This document shows, in pieces, positions 1-11,551 of a stretch of 64,000 nucleotides of DNA. The notes below the pieces were generated by a model that saw only the letters and a program-made list of their open reading frames with translations, ran no database searches and was not told the origin of the DNA. A program made the position numbers and the translations under genes. Source of the stretch: Gnomoniopsis sp. IMI 355080 (Eukaryota > Ascomycota > Sordariomycetes > Diaporthales > Gnomoniaceae); contig JAPEVC010000021.1 in the NCBI GenBank assembly GCA_027946555.1, forward strand, positions 170,114 through 234,113. The letters run 5' to 3'. Position 1 is the stretch's first letter. Every line of letters starts with the position of its first letter.

Positions 1-1257
1 ATCACTCCTGAGAAGATGGCTGCTTTCTACTCGCACCACCGGCTGGACAAAGAGATTTTCCCCTTCATCACTCTGTTCAGGGCTAGATCGAAGAACTTCA
101 ATGGGGCTCTGGAGAGCTTGTACGAGGATCTTGGGTGCCAATATTTCCTGGTCCAGGCAGATGATCGTTCTCGCCACAGTGTGCCCGCTCTGACGCCTCA
201 GGGGTTTATGCAATGGCTCGTCACTATGATTCAAGCCTACCCAGACGAGGAAGCCAAACGCTTGGACAAAGTTGTTTCAGCCCTACCTATCGAAGCGGAC
301 AGTCTCCTGGACGGGAAGCCTGAAAGACTGCCCAAACAGATCTCCAGGTATCTACTCCCTCCCGAGTCCATCAGAAAGACCAAACGCCTTGTCGATGACG
401 CCATGAATGACTTTCGAGAGGACATTGAGGGCTCTGTGTCGCAGTCATCAAAAGCAAGTGGCAGGCCAACGCCGATTGTTGTGACAGCTACCTCGGACAG
501 ACGCCCGTCCGCAAACGCAGCCGCCAGTGCGAGTTCGCGATACGTTCCAGAGACATCGACCAAGGACACTGAGCAAGGCAGCAATGGGCATGATCGCGAT
601 CGAAGGACCTCATCCGCAACAAAGGACATCCGGGACGACGATAAACACCGGCGGAACTCGATGCCTGCCCCATCTTTCCCAACCAAGACGGGAAGGACGG
701 GCTCTGCTCCAGACAACACTCGCACCAGCCAGAGCAGCAGAGATACCTACGGCTCGACTTCAGGGGTCCCAGGCCGAGCACCGTCTTCTGCCTCTTCGCG
801 GAAGAACCGCAGCCCGCAGCGGAACCCATACAGTTCTAGCCTCCCTTCCGGACTGGACCGCGACGACCTCGGTGGTGAACGTGTGCGCGGGTCCGGCAAC
901 ATCTCGGCCGCTGCGGCCAACATCGCGGCAAACGTGTTAGGGGCTTCCGGTGCGGCGTCGACGCAGAACCTGGCCAAGGAGCCTCCGAAGGTCATGAAAG
1001 ATACGCGAAGCACGGATTACTTTGGCCCTTTTCGAAGTAAACGGGCCAGTTTGGACGAGTCGACGCCCCGTGCGCCAGCTTCGGCGTATGGTTTGCGGGA
1101 TAAGGTGGAGCTAGAGAGCAGCAGCACGAGCAAATCGAGCAAGAGGAGGAGCATGGTGCTTCCGGAACTCAAAAGGCCGACGTGGGACGATTATCTGAAG
1201 CACTCGGCGCCGAGGAGCGCGACACCATCGTTTGCCAAAAAGGGCTCGGCCAATTGA
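1..1257 (+). CDS. DUF7514 domain protein, 5'-truncated by window edge
   Basis: Function unknown. The visible part is a globular N-terminal domain of roughly 140 residues matching the fungal DUF7514 family (FYSHHRLDKEIFPF near the start, then a segment around LTPQGFMQWLVTMIQAYPDEE and a pattern LPPESIRKTKRLV). A long Ser/Arg/Lys-rich, low-complexity tail follows and is probably disordered. The first Met is at base 16, but the frame is open to base 1 and reads ITPEK just before it. Family members usually have residues ahead of this point, so I treat the gene as partial at its 5' end, with the stop at 1255-1257. From base 16 it encodes 413 residues with no introns. The tail suggests a regulated or scaffold-type protein, but that is inference only. 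Confidence 0.75.
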   Translation: MTPEKMAAFYSHHRLDKEIFPFITLFRARSKNFNGALESLYEDLGCQYFLVQADDRSRHSVPALTPQGFMQWLVTMIQAYPDEEAKRLDKVVSALPIEADSLLDGKPERLPKQISRYLLPPESIRKTKRLVDDAMNDFREDIEGSVSQSSKASGRPTPIVVTATSDRRPSANAAASASSRYVPETSTKDTEQGSNGHDRDRRTSSATKDIRDDDKHRRNSMPAPSFPTKTGRTGSAPDNTRTSQSSRDTYGSTSGVPGRAPSSASSRKNRSPQRNPYSSSLPSGLDRDDLGGERVRGSGNISAAAANIAANVLGASGAASTQNLAKEPPKVMKDTRSTDYFGPFRSKRASLDESTPRAPASAYGLRDKVELESSSTSKSSKRRSMVLPELKRPTWDDYLKHSAPRSATPSFAKKGSAN

Positions 1258-1898
1258 GGTGAAGATAACATGTACGATGGGTGTGATGCACTGTCGGCGC
1301 TGGACATTCTTTATCCTGTTGCCTCACTATTTCCTTCTTCTCGACACATACATAATTTCGGCACGTAGTCACGACTTACGCTTTATGATGATCCATGGAT
1401 AGCGATACCGACGAAAGGGGCACAGGGGTACAGAAAGCACGAAGCAAATTTGAACGGGTTTTGAAACCGCAGAAAGATTAGCAAAGGATGCGGGAAAGGT
1501 CCGAATACCAAAGGCAAGCAAGCAAGCAGGAGATACCTTAGAGCGAGCGGGAATAGATGATGCACTGGAAATACTGCTGCGGCAAAACTCACCAGCTCAA
1601 ACAATTGTCGTCTTCAAGTAACAGTGGACGCTGGGTTCAGGGTTGGCCTGTACTTGTCGTGATGCCGAGATGATGCTGTGTGTATGTCAGATTCGGCTTA
1701 ATAATACGTGAGGTCACTCACCAAACAAGTGTGTCTCCTTCCGCTTCCCGCCCCGCGTGGGAGAGGGAGGACCTAGGCAGGTATTCCGTATATAAACATA
1801 TAAACCGTCGCCAGCTGGGTGGCAACCATGATTCCCATCTTTGTCCTCCGCATGACCGTTGAGTTCACGCTTGCGTCTTCGACCTCGACCTGGACTTG
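1258..1898. other. intergenic, SelO promoter side
   Basis: About 640 bases between two genes on the same strand. No coding sequence is supportable. The right end holds the promoter of the SelO-type gene, including a TATA-like box. A CCTAGG core lies near 1772. Confidence 0.6.
1789..1796 (+). promoter_or_regulatory. TATA-like box upstream of SelO-type gene
   Basis: TATATAAA lies 103 bases before the ATG at 1899, a sensible spacing for a fungal core promoter. It supports use of the upstream ATG, which adds the mitochondrial presequence. Assigned by consensus only. Confidence 0.45.
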
Positions 1899-3953
1899 AT
1901 GCGCTTTCTCCCTCGTCAGTTGCGGCCCATCGCATTCGCCTGTCCACCTGCAGTCAAACCCCGCCCTGCCTCGGCTCCAACATCCACATCCATTCGACGA
2001 TTCTGCGCCATGTCTGGCGACGCCGGCCACACCCTCGTCGACCTTCCCAAGTCCTGGCGCCTCACTTCTCTCCTCCCACCGGACCCGACTTTCCCGACCC
2101 CGGCTGACTCACACAAGACACCCCGCGACCAGATCAGGCCGCGCCAGGTCCGAAACGGCCTGTTCACCTGGGTCCGCCCAGAGCCCCAAACCGAACCCGA
2201 GCTCCTCGCAGTATCGCCAGCCGCCCTGCGAGACCTGAACATCAACGCTGCCGAGACCAAAACCGACGCCTTCCGCCACTTCGCAGTCGGCAACACCCTA
2301 CTGGGCTGGGATGACGAAAACCTTGAGGGCGGCTACCCGTGGGCACAGCTCTACGGTGGCTTTCAATTCGGCCAATGGGCAGGCCAACTAGGCGATGGGC
2401 GCGCAATCAGCCTCTTCGAGACCACCGCTCCTAGCAAGGACCTCATCACAGGCAACACCGAGACCAAGTACGAAGTCCAGCTCAAAGGCGCAGGCCTCAC
2501 CCCTTACAGCCGCTTCGCAGACGGCAAGGCCGTCCTCCGCTCCAGCATCCGCGAGTTCGTCGTCTCCGAGGCTCTCCATGCCCTCGGCATCCCTAGCACG
2601 CGAGCCCTAGCGCTCTCGTCGTTGCCGCACAGCAAAGTTCTCCGCGAGGACGGCTTTGAACCGGGCGCAGTTGTCGTCCGCTTTGCCCAGAGCTGGGTAC
2701 GTCTTGGTAACTTTGACATCCTCCGCGCACGCGGCGACAGGGCCTTGATTCGCACCCTGGCCACGTATGTAGGTGAGGAGGTTCTCGGTGGGTGGGAAAG
2801 GTTGCCTGGGAGGCTAAGCGATCCCGAGAATCCAACCGAGACGCCCGACTTGGTCTTACCGCCCCGGGGGCTGGCCGGCAAGGACGACGTGCAGGGCCCC
2901 AAGGAGGCAGCCGAGAATCGCTTTGCGAGACTGTATCGGGAGGTTGTGCGGCGAAATGCCACTACGGTAGCCAAGTGGCAAGCGTACGGCTTCATGAACG
3001 GCGTCCTGAATACGGACAATACTTCCATCTATGGGCTTTCGATCGATTTTGGACCATTCGCCTTCATGGACAATTTTGATCCGTCTTACACACCGAATCA
3101 CGACGACCACTTGCTTCGTTACAGCTACAAGAACCAGCCGACTATTATATGGTGGAACCTGGTCCGCTTCGGCGAAGCCATCGGTGAGCTTATTGGGGCT
3201 GGAGAGACGGTCGACTCGGACCACTTCGTCAATGAGGGCGTTTCTGAGGGTGCGGAGACGGATGAGCTGGTGGCCCGGGCCGAGAAGCTTATCACACAGG
3301 CCGGGGAGGAATACAAAGCTGTGTTCCTCGCCGAGTACAAGCGACTGATGACGGCAAGGCTTGGTCTGCGGAGGTTTCAGGAGGAGGACTTCAAGGAGCT
3401 CTTTAGTGAGCTGCTAGACACAATGGAGGCCTTAGAGCTGGACTTCAACCACTTCTTCCGCCGGCTGAGTTCCACCAAGATTGCCGATCTTTCTACTGTA
3501 GAGGCGAGGCAAGAGAGAGCAAGCGTATTTTTCCATAAGGAGGGCATCAGCGCCACCGGTGTCTCAGAGGACGACGCTCGCAAGAGAGTGGCCGAATGGC
3601 TGGGTAAATGGCGGCAAAGGGTCATCGAAGACTGGGGCGTCGAGGGTGAGAACGGAAATCAGCACGTGGAATCCGTCAAGGAAGAAGAAAGGATAGCGGC
3701 CATGAAAAAGGTCAATCCTAGCTTCATTCCACGCAGCTTCATCCTCGATGAGTTGATCAAGCGGGTCGAGAAGGAAGGTGAGCGAGATGTGCTACGGCGG
3801 GTCATGCACATGGTATTACATCCTTTCGAAGACACATGGCACGGCAACGAAATCAACGGATCAACATACGAGGGAGATCCCGAAGAAGAGGCTCGCTGGA
3901 CTGCCGACGTGCCCAAGTTCGAGCGAGCCATGCAATGCAGCTGCAGTTCATAG
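1899..3953 (+). CDS. FMP40: SelO/FMP40-type protein adenylyltransferase, mitochondrial, Cys form
   Basis: Pseudokinase-fold enzyme of the selenoprotein O (YdiU) family. Characterised members transfer AMP from ATP to Ser/Thr/Tyr of proteins and act in mitochondrial redox control. The single exon encodes 684 residues from the ATG at 1899. The first ~38 residues are Arg-rich and lack acidic residues (MRFLPRQLRPIAF, then an RRFCA cleavage-like site), as in mitochondrial presequences. Family motifs: KGAGLTPYSRF (K196 region) and NGVLNTDN (367-374) followed by IDFGPF. D373 and D383 match the metal/catalytic Asp pair spaced ten apart in bacterial SelO. The protein ends CSCSS; Cys682, third from last, sits where animal SelO has selenocysteine. 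A second in-frame ATG at 2010 follows the presequence and could give a cytosolic form (inference). The 3' end converges with the minus-strand glycosidase. Confidence 0.93.
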   Translation: MRFLPRQLRPIAFACPPAVKPRPASAPTSTSIRRFCAMSGDAGHTLVDLPKSWRLTSLLPPDPTFPTPADSHKTPRDQIRPRQVRNGLFTWVRPEPQTEPELLAVSPAALRDLNINAAETKTDAFRHFAVGNTLLGWDDENLEGGYPWAQLYGGFQFGQWAGQLGDGRAISLFETTAPSKDLITGNTETKYEVQLKGAGLTPYSRFADGKAVLRSSIREFVVSEALHALGIPSTRALALSSLPHSKVLREDGFEPGAVVVRFAQSWVRLGNFDILRARGDRALIRTLATYVGEEVLGGWERLPGRLSDPENPTETPDLVLPPRGLAGKDDVQGPKEAAENRFARLYREVVRRNATTVAKWQAYGFMNGVLNTDNTSIYGLSIDFGPFAFMDNFDPSYTPNHDDHLLRYSYKNQPTIIWWNLVRFGEAIGELIGAGETVDSDHFVNEGVSEGAETDELVARAEKLITQAGEEYKAVFLAEYKRLMTARLGLRRFQEEDFKELFSELLDTMEALELDFNHFFRRLSSTKIADLSTVEARQERASVFFHKEGISATGVSEDDARKRVAEWLGKWRQRVIEDWGVEGENGNQHVESVKEEERIAAMKKVNPSFIPRSFILDELIKRVEKEGERDVLRRVMHMVLHPFEDTWHGNEINGSTYEGDPEEEARWTADVPKFERAMQCSCSS

Positions 3954-4260
3954 TCTTAACTAACGTATCGACTAAGTCATACGAGATCATACGAAATAAT
4001 ACATCCGGAAGATGACTCATTAGCTTGTATGTAAAATGTACATGGATACATTGGTAGATATAATGTTTCTATTTTCGTGATTCTAGGTGTCTATACTGAA
4101 CGATCACATTCTACCACCCCAGGTGCACATGTCAGTTCCCATGCCAATTTTCGCTATCTGTTGTTTCCTACTGTTTTGCTTTGTTCATTACCTGCTCCCC
4201 AAGACAACGTGAGTTCTGCTGTAGAAGTACGCTCTCTTCGAAGCCAGTCTAAAAAGTCTC
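3954..4260. other. convergent intergenic, shared 3' UTR region
   Basis: About 307 AT-rich bases between the convergent stops of the SelO gene (+) and the glycosidase gene (-). They must hold both polyadenylation regions. No coding sequence is visible. Confidence 0.6.
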
Positions 4261-7200
4261 TCAGGCCTGAGCCTCAAACTCGTCACCCTGTTCATACCCA
4301 GCGGCAACTTGCTCGCTCTTGACCCGCTCGAGCTGCTCCGTGATGTAGTTGCGCATGTGCTCGTCAGCCTCGGCCTTCTGACGCTGCTGCTCCGGATTCT
4401 CGGGCAAGTCAACACTGGCGGCACCTGTGCTATGATATCCGTCGTCGTCGTAGCCATTTGCCTCGGCGTTATCGAAGTCGCTACGTGCCCCTATCGACCG
4501 TGCCGTCGAGGATCGCCGGATGCGAGGCATCGAAGGGGATCGTGGTAGAATTTGGCGACTGAGCACGTCGTCGAAGTAGTGAGCCATACCCACGGACGGC
4601 GTGCGAGGCGTCTGCGGAAGACGACAATTGACACTGCGGTATTGTTAGCAAGGGTACTATTTATGATCAGATTAATTATTCTTACCCGGTATCATGAATC
4701 AGTCTTGCGATGAGACCTGTCCAACCACACTGGTGCGTCGCTCCGAGTCCACGACCTGTATCACCATCAAAGAATTCGTAGAACCATAAATTATCCTTCC
4801 AGAGCGGATCAAAGTCCAGTGTATCGTTGCCGGCGTTGATGCTTCGTCGGCCGTCATCGCCACGGGCGAAGAGATGTTGCAGACGATGCTGCAGCTCTTC
4901 CGCAACATGGCCCAGATGCATCATGTCGCCCGATCCAACAGGGCATTCAACCTGTAGACTCTGGCCAAAAAACAGGTAGTACCGCTGCAAAGACTCGATA
5001 AGGAGAAAATTGACGCAAATCCAAATCGGGCCTCGCCAGTTGCTGTTTCCCCCAAAGAGTCCACTGTCGGAATCTCCTGGGACATAGCTCACCTTGAACT
5101 GCTGCCCATTCACATCCATCGCGTAAGGGTGCTTCTCGTGGTATTTGGATAGCGACCTGATGCCATGAGGGCTCAGAAATTCATCTTCATCCAACATGCG
5201 TTTGAGAAGCTTCTCCAAACGATCTTTGCTGACGATAGACAGGAGGATGCGGTCCCCTTTGCCGCGCTTGCGAATACTGTGCATGTTCCGTTCTGTCACG
5301 TCGGCTCTGTGCTTCATGAACCACTCAAGCCGCCTCTTGAAGGAAGGTAACTTGTTGATCAACTCTGGCTCGAGGGTCAAAGTGGCGTACATGGGAATGA
5401 GGCCCACCAGAGACCGAACAGGCATCTGCTGGATCCAAGGCCCACCCCATGAGATCGCGTCGTAGTAAAAGCCGTCTTCATCGTTCCACAACGACTTCTC
5501 ATCCTTTTGGCCAGTTCGAAACGTCATGGCGTCGCTGATGAGAATGAAGTGCTCGAAGAACTTAGAAGCAATATCCTCGTAGACACGGCGATACTTGGCA
5601 AGCTCAAGACTGATGTTGAGCATGCAAAGACAGTAAAAGGCCATCCACCCCGTACTGTCTGCTTGCTCAAGAGTTCCACCGGTGGGCAACGGCTCTGATC
5701 GATTGAATAATCCAATGTTATCCAATCCCAGAAACCCTCCCTCGAAGACGTTCTTGCCATCGACATCTTTGCGATTCACCCACCAAGTAAAGTTGAGCAA
5801 CAGCTTCTGGAAAACGCGCTCCAAGAATTCCAGATCTTGTCTGCCATAAAGCTTTCGCTCGATCTTGAAAGTCCGAAATGTGGCCCAGGCATGGACGGGA
5901 GGATTGACGTCGCCAAAATTCCATTCATAGCTGGGCGCATCGTCAGCTTTTGTCCTCACATAGGAAATATCGAGTGAACTTACGCAGGCAGCTGTCCATT
6001 GGGATGACAGTACCACTCCCGAGTGAATAAATCAAGTTGCTTCTTGGCAAAGTCGGGGTCTATCATGGCTAGGGTGATGCAGTGGAAAGCACTGTCCCAG
6101 GCAGCAAACCAGGGGTATTCCCACGAGTCGGGCATCGACAGGATATCGTCACTATGCACGTGTTTCCACTGCGAATTTCTGATTGCCTTCCGACTAGGAG
6201 GTGGTGGAGGCTGTGTCGGGTCGCCATTAGCCCAGTGATCGTAGATGAACAGGTAATGCTGTTTGCACCACATCATGCCCGAGAATGCCTGTCGCTGGAT
6301 GTTACGCAAGTCATCAGACATGGGCAGAGGGCTGATTCTGTAGTAAAAGTCGTCGGCTTCCTCTTTCCGGCGCTCAATAATATCATCAAACTCCTCCTCG
6401 TCGAGGTATGTTTCGGTCTTCTTGGTGAAGCGGAAACGAACAACTAGACCAAATATTAGAGACAGGCAGCTAGAACTCCAATGATGCAAAACTAACCAGC
6501 GCACTCTCCGGGAGGGACACCGCCAGCTTCGTTAAACTTGAACCAGGCAGCAGACTTGGTCCCGGTTTGAGCAGGGTTCACAGCGCCCTTCTCTCCATCC
6601 ACAATGTGTCGGTGAAAAGCGTCTTTGACGTAGGGTGTTGGGTTCTCTCCATCATATAGCTCCGCGAAGTTGGTGTCATTTTCCGTGAAGATCATCTCGG
6701 GATCCACGTCGTCCCCGCTAGGGCCGATTCCGGGGGAAGGGGAGAAGAGCATATATCTGTCACCCAGGGAATGATGCTTGGATTGAGCCATGTTTTCGGC
6801 ATACATTCCGATCGAGGGCTTGTGCTCCTCGGGCTCGCGGCCCCATGCCCAAGTGTTACGAAACCAAACATGAGGAATGATGTGAAGGGGCTTGGGCTCT
6901 GGTCCCCGGTTCCATGCAGTCACACGAAAGAGCAACTCGTCCGGATCTTCGTCATCCTTGGCCGTTTCGATAATGATATCCCAGTATTTGTCGTTGTCGA
7001 AGCAGCCAGTGTCAAGAATTTGATATTCTTTGTCCAGCTTGCCTCGTCTCGCGTTCTCGTCTTTGAGATCTTTGTAGGGGAATTCGCACTGGGGATATTT
7101 ATACAGAAATTTCATGTAGGAGTGCTGTATTCGTGTAAGCATCCGCATGGGAAAACACTACTCCATTCATGTCATTAGATTAACCTACAGTCTGTGTAAG

Positions 7201-7929
7201 GACAAAGTCAGTAAGCAAGCATCAATTGAGCATGATTGGGGCCGAAGGACGAACCGGAGTGTTGTCCAGGTGGAAATAGGCTTCCTTGACACACTCGCCG
7301 TGATTGCCTTGCGAGTTGGACAAGCCATAGAGTCTCTCTTTGAGGTAGGGACTAGAATCCGTCAGTCATGGAACCTGTGGAAGCGAATGGCCCGCCGGGA
7401 GGGGGGGGGAACGGACTCTTCCCCGTTCCAGAAGGCGAAAGCAATGTTCTGAAGGCCGTGTGTATCACAGACACCGGCGATGCCGTCTTCACCCCATCTG
7501 TAGGCCCTGGATCGTGCATGTTCGTGGGGGAAGTCTGGTAGTGGATACGGCACATATTAGCCTTTGTGGGCAAATTCCAACCGGACAGGTGATCCGGGGA
7601 CCCCAGGATTTGAGGTTGCGGGGGTGGATCTTCGCATGAGGACGGACAGCAATGCGCCAGGTGGGTGACACTCACGGTTCCAGGCGTCACCATCGTGACT
7701 GTAGTCTTCTCGCACTGCAGTAGCACGGTGTCAGCTTTGGACTCTTTCCTCGGTACCCGGCCCAACAGGCGCAGAAAAGAATGGTGATAGTGACGTGGGA
7801 CAAACCTGTAGCCCATTGTCGCTCAGAAAGATAAGAACCCCACTTCTTCCAGTACTTGGTGCGGTGACGGTCTTCCTTCAACCGCTTCTCCTCCGCGGTC
7901 AAGAATTCATGGTTATCAAAGACGACCAT
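4261..7929 (-). CDS. MGH1/GH63-like glycoside hydrolase, 8 exons
   Basis: Six-hairpin (alpha/alpha)6 glycosidase of the clan containing GH63 glucosidases and mannosylglycerate hydrolase-like enzymes; the substrate here is unknown. Exons 5'->3': 7929-7806, 7714-7676, 7534-7417, 7351-7255, 7124-6497, 6443-5984, 5930-4686, 4633-4261. Phases are continuous and give 1027 residues. Conserved blocks: [75 protein letters not shown]-like ([10 protein letters not shown]) and [10 protein letters not shown]. There is no signal peptide, so the enzyme is probably intracellular. The last exon adds ~120 residues, Pro/Ser/Asp/Gln-rich and outside the barrel. Intron 4 (7254-7125) is long for this gene and could hide a micro-exon between NTP and HSYMK. 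The stop TGA is at 4263-4261. The start is the first Met of a typical short hydrophilic N terminus. Confidence 0.9.
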
Positions 7930-9583
7930 GGCTGTTCGAGTGACTCGAAAGAAGAGGCTATTGTTCGTGGAGCGAAACGAGGCACAGGAACGTGACGGGC
8001 AGAGTCAATTGGGTGATATTGGTAGGTAGGTAAGAAGGGCAAAAGAGCTGCCGACGCAATGGGATCCGTGGATTACCAGCCAGTGCTGTTGGCAAGAATG
8101 CGAAGAGCGGTACGTGGCGTTCAAGTGGGAGGTCGTGAACGGGCGGTCAAATGTTGGAGGATAGCTCAACAGGTATGGAGACGCGGGGACGCGGGGACGC
8201 AGGTCGGATAAGAAGAGGAGGAGTCGAGAATGCAGAAGATAACAGAGAAGAAATAGGGCTACCGGATTTTCTTGTCAACAAGCACACATCACGACTAGCG
8301 GTGGAAGGAAGATGACATCGTGCACTCGCGAAGAAAGAGATACCTGGGTGCGCAATGCAAGAAAATTAAGTCAGGATGTACGCAACAGGCAAGCTTGTCC
8401 GTGTCTGGCCGGCGTGTTAGGGACCCTAGGGATACCAGACAGACTTGGACTTGGACCGTAGCAGGCGCAGGGCTCCGGGCACGGCGGCGAGCTCCTGCAG
8501 GAGCTTCCAAGCTTGTCCGTGCCCAGGTCGCAGCTGTGATAAATTCGGCAACACAGGGCCTGGGCACCACCAGCCTGGCTCGGCGCTAGGGTTGTGCTGC
8601 TCTCAGCAGCGATGGTGGAGTGCCGTGTGCTAAGCTGCATCCTAGGCCACATTTGATAAATCACCTGCAGGTGGCCAAGTGGCCTATGCCAGCCTACCTA
8701 GCGGCCTAGGTGTTTCTGGATGGCCGTTGTGCGTTCGCCCGCAGGTGCAACTAGGCTACTGCAGCTACCTCCTAAACAAACCTTCATAAGTGTGATATAT
8801 GTTCTTCTTGCACGGCATCCGGCGCGCTCACAATGCCAACCCTCAAGCTTGCGAAGAACCTTAGCACGCCAATTCGGCGGACCTGCTATCTACAATGATG
8901 TCATTTCCAGGGCTAGAGCGGGATTTCGATACTATATTCCTAGGTAGTAGTAGTAGCCTTCCCTGCCACCCAGCCCGCCAGCTTAGCCAGACCTCCCAGA
9001 AAACCGGGGCCGGGGCCGGGGCCGGGGCCCAGGCCCTTCAAAACACCTCCTGTCAGCGTTCCAGACAAATTTGATCACCCAGGACCCGGGGCATCAGGAT
9101 TCCGGCCTAGGTACGTACGTCGTCGGGTAGTATTGGTAAGAAGACAGCTTAGTACATTACGTGACCCGCACACCCCGCATCAACCTGAATCTCAACTCTT
9201 GATCGTGGCTTCCCGGCTTGCTCACTACCTCTTGATGCCTGTTGGTGAACCGGAAGGTTGCCTTAAGGCAGAGGTTAGCTTAGGCTTGTGGCACTGCCTT
9301 GGGATCACGTACAGCTACGTGTCGGCTTGTCACTTTGCTCCCTAGTGAGCATTGCTATGATTGGTCTTGCACAGCATGTCGCTCAGCGCGACTCATTCAC
9401 TGAATCTTTTGCATGTCCTGTGACCAAAAGCAACGCCAATGGTGTCTTCTTTCTGTTGTAAACCTGTCCGTGGACGCTAGTCTCTGCGTCCGTCCCGTAT
9501 TCCACGCCTATCAAACGCCTCGCTCCGCAGAATTATACAGGGCAGGAAGTCCATGCAGTCGTCCCTTCCCCAAGTCGTGCTCT
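7930..9583. other. intergenic 1.65 kb with GC-rich repeat
   Basis: Lies between the start of the glycosidase gene and the stop of the PTC5-type gene, both minus strand. Contains the glycosidase promoter, a GGGGACGC duplication near 8185, several CCTAGG cores (8641, 8705, 8940, 9106) and the CCGGGG tandem repeat listed separately. Open frames here are short and show no recognisable protein character. Confidence 0.5.
9004..9027. repeat. (CCGGGG)4 hexanucleotide repeat
   Basis: Four perfect tandem copies of CCGGGG, followed by CCC. Written on the other phase this is GGGGCC, with four G4 tracts in register on the + strand, the minimum for an intramolecular G-quadruplex. Confidence 0.9.
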
Positions 9584-11551
9584 TCATAGTTTGGACCGAG
9601 GAGGAGCTGTTGCATCCTCGTTGACCACAATCTCCTGGCTCTTGTTTTGAGCTCTCTCGCCGTGTCCAAAGAAAATGACCTCGACAGTCAGATCGTCTCT
9701 GTATCATGCGCTGTTAATATATGCATAGCCGGCCGAGTGAGTAGTACAATCCACTTTACCTGTAGCGCCGCGAATAGGGAGACGGCAAAGTAAGGAGTGC
9801 CGAGACCATCTCCTCATTGTTTCCTCCCAAGGCGTTACGAATCAAATGCGTAGCCACATTGCTGTCCTTGACAACAAACCTGTCGTCATCCGCCGAAATG
9901 CCCCATTGTCGCACGCGGATCGGGGTCTTTTGGCCGTCCTTCCCTACGGCCTCGGTGCCATGTTCAACAGGAAGGCCGTTGCTTTTCGATCCTCCAAAAA
10001 TCTTGGTCCAAACTGAATCGAGCTGAGAGTTGGAGCCCTTCGCTGTTTGTGTCTCAATCCATTTTCCAACGAGACCAACGACCTCTTCATTCGTAAGCAT
10101 CTCCCACAGACCGTCCGTAGCTAGCACCAGGAAGTCACCCTTCTCAGGGTGCACCTTGGTCGTAGTCACTACTGGTTCTGCTGTGACGTACGGAGGAGTC
10201 TTCATGAGGGGCGACTGAGCGCGGCCAAAGAAAGACTCCCTCAAGCGGCTGGCAACTTCCTTGCTCCATTTGTACGTAGCGTCTCCAAACGCACGCGTGG
10301 GCTCTAGGCCTCCAAGGACTCTCCCGTTGCGGACAACATGCTCCTCACCAGGGTGCAGCTTTCTCATTCGATTCGCCTCGTCCGGATTGGCGCCAGTCTG
10401 GTCCACGGAAAGTGGCGTGGCAGTCCACTTGCCAGTGTCGGACCGACGTCCCAGGACGGCACGGGAGTCCCCGGTACAAGCTACACGCAAAAGACCCGTG
10501 CTGCTGTCATAGAAGGACAGCAAGGCACACGAACCGGACAGGGCGGGTGCAAGCAGCTCTGCGGCGAGGTTTCTGGAGTTGGACTTGAAAACCTCCTGTA
10601 CGCTCTGGTGAACAATCTCATCGTCGAGACGAGTAAAGCCCTTTTTGATAGCTGCATCGACTGCCTCATGGGTGGTAGAACCACCACCAGCCTTGTAGGT
10701 CTCGTTGAGCTCGCGTGCCACGTAGCTGATAAGGGTTTGGCGGAGTTTTGCCGACGTCGTCCACCCGCTGTGCAAAGAGTCGTGTTAGCATTCGTGAAGC
10801 AAATCCAAAAAGAGGAAAAGATAGAGTTGTGGACCTACGAATGCCCATCAAAAACACCCCAGAACATCCAATCACTGCCAGCGGCAGCGTCAGGCCTCGC
10901 TGGGACTTCGACTATCTTCTCGGCATGGTCATCCTCAATGGGGCTGTTGCTAGGCAGCTGTACCAGGTCATATCGCAGAACACCCCTTCCCCTGTTGACA
11001 TGGTAGGACTCCTCCATCTTCCTCAGCTTCTGTGTAGACTGATCGGCGTTCAACATCTCAACCACGGTGCGACCGTCGTCGTCGGTGGTTTTTGTAATGG
11101 GGCCCTCGCCGACAAAGGTGGCAGTCTGGAGCTCTTCGGCTCCTATGACAAGGACAGAGCGTGTCGGGATGGCATTATCAGGGGCTGTGGAGGCTGAGAA
11201 GGCTCGGTTGGTGAGGGCCTGGGCGGTGTCTGTGGAATTGCCGTTGTAGGTGTACCAGGCGCTGTATCCCACTAGGCCGGACACGACAGCAACGGCTGCG
11301 CGTCGTACATTCATGGAGAACTGGGCAGGATCTCTCGGGACATGGGGTCGCGGGCGCAGAGAGGAGGAGGAGGAGAGTCGAATGGGGTGATTGAAGTTGT
11401 TGGTGACGGGAAGGTGGCTCTGGCTCTGCTGAGGATAGACGCCCCTGCGACTAACTCGAAGAGGGGCGTGGCCGTGGAGGTGAGAGAGGCCTCGGTGGCT
11501 CCGGACTGTGCTTTGACACGTCCGAAACGCCCGCACAGCAACGCGACGCAT
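9584..11551 (-). CDS. PTC5: mitochondrial PP2C phosphatase, PTC5 (PDH phosphatase) type
   Basis: PPM-family Ser/Thr phosphatase. The yeast relative Ptc5 dephosphorylates the E1-alpha subunit of pyruvate dehydrogenase. Exons: 11551-10839, 10767-9760, 9698-9584; 611 residues. The N terminus from Met 11551 is Arg-rich without acidic residues (MRRVAVRAFRTCQ). A hydrophobic segment at ~85-101 (AAVAVVSGLVGYSAWY) fits import and inner-membrane anchoring. PP2C motifs in order: FWGVFDGHSG (metal-binding D235; intron 1 splits the Ser codon), GSCALLSF, ACTGDSRAVLG, EPTRAFGD, LATDGLWEML and, in the last exon, DDLTVEVIFFG. All canonical metal ligands appear present, so it should be active. The frame is open upstream to a Met at 11812, but that stretch runs through TAGGTACC promoter-like sequence and is unlikely to be coding. 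Confidence 0.9.

Noticed and set aside
10338..11006. 222-codon plus-strand frame over the PTC5-type gene
   Set aside because: Antisense shadow of the phosphatase exons and intron.
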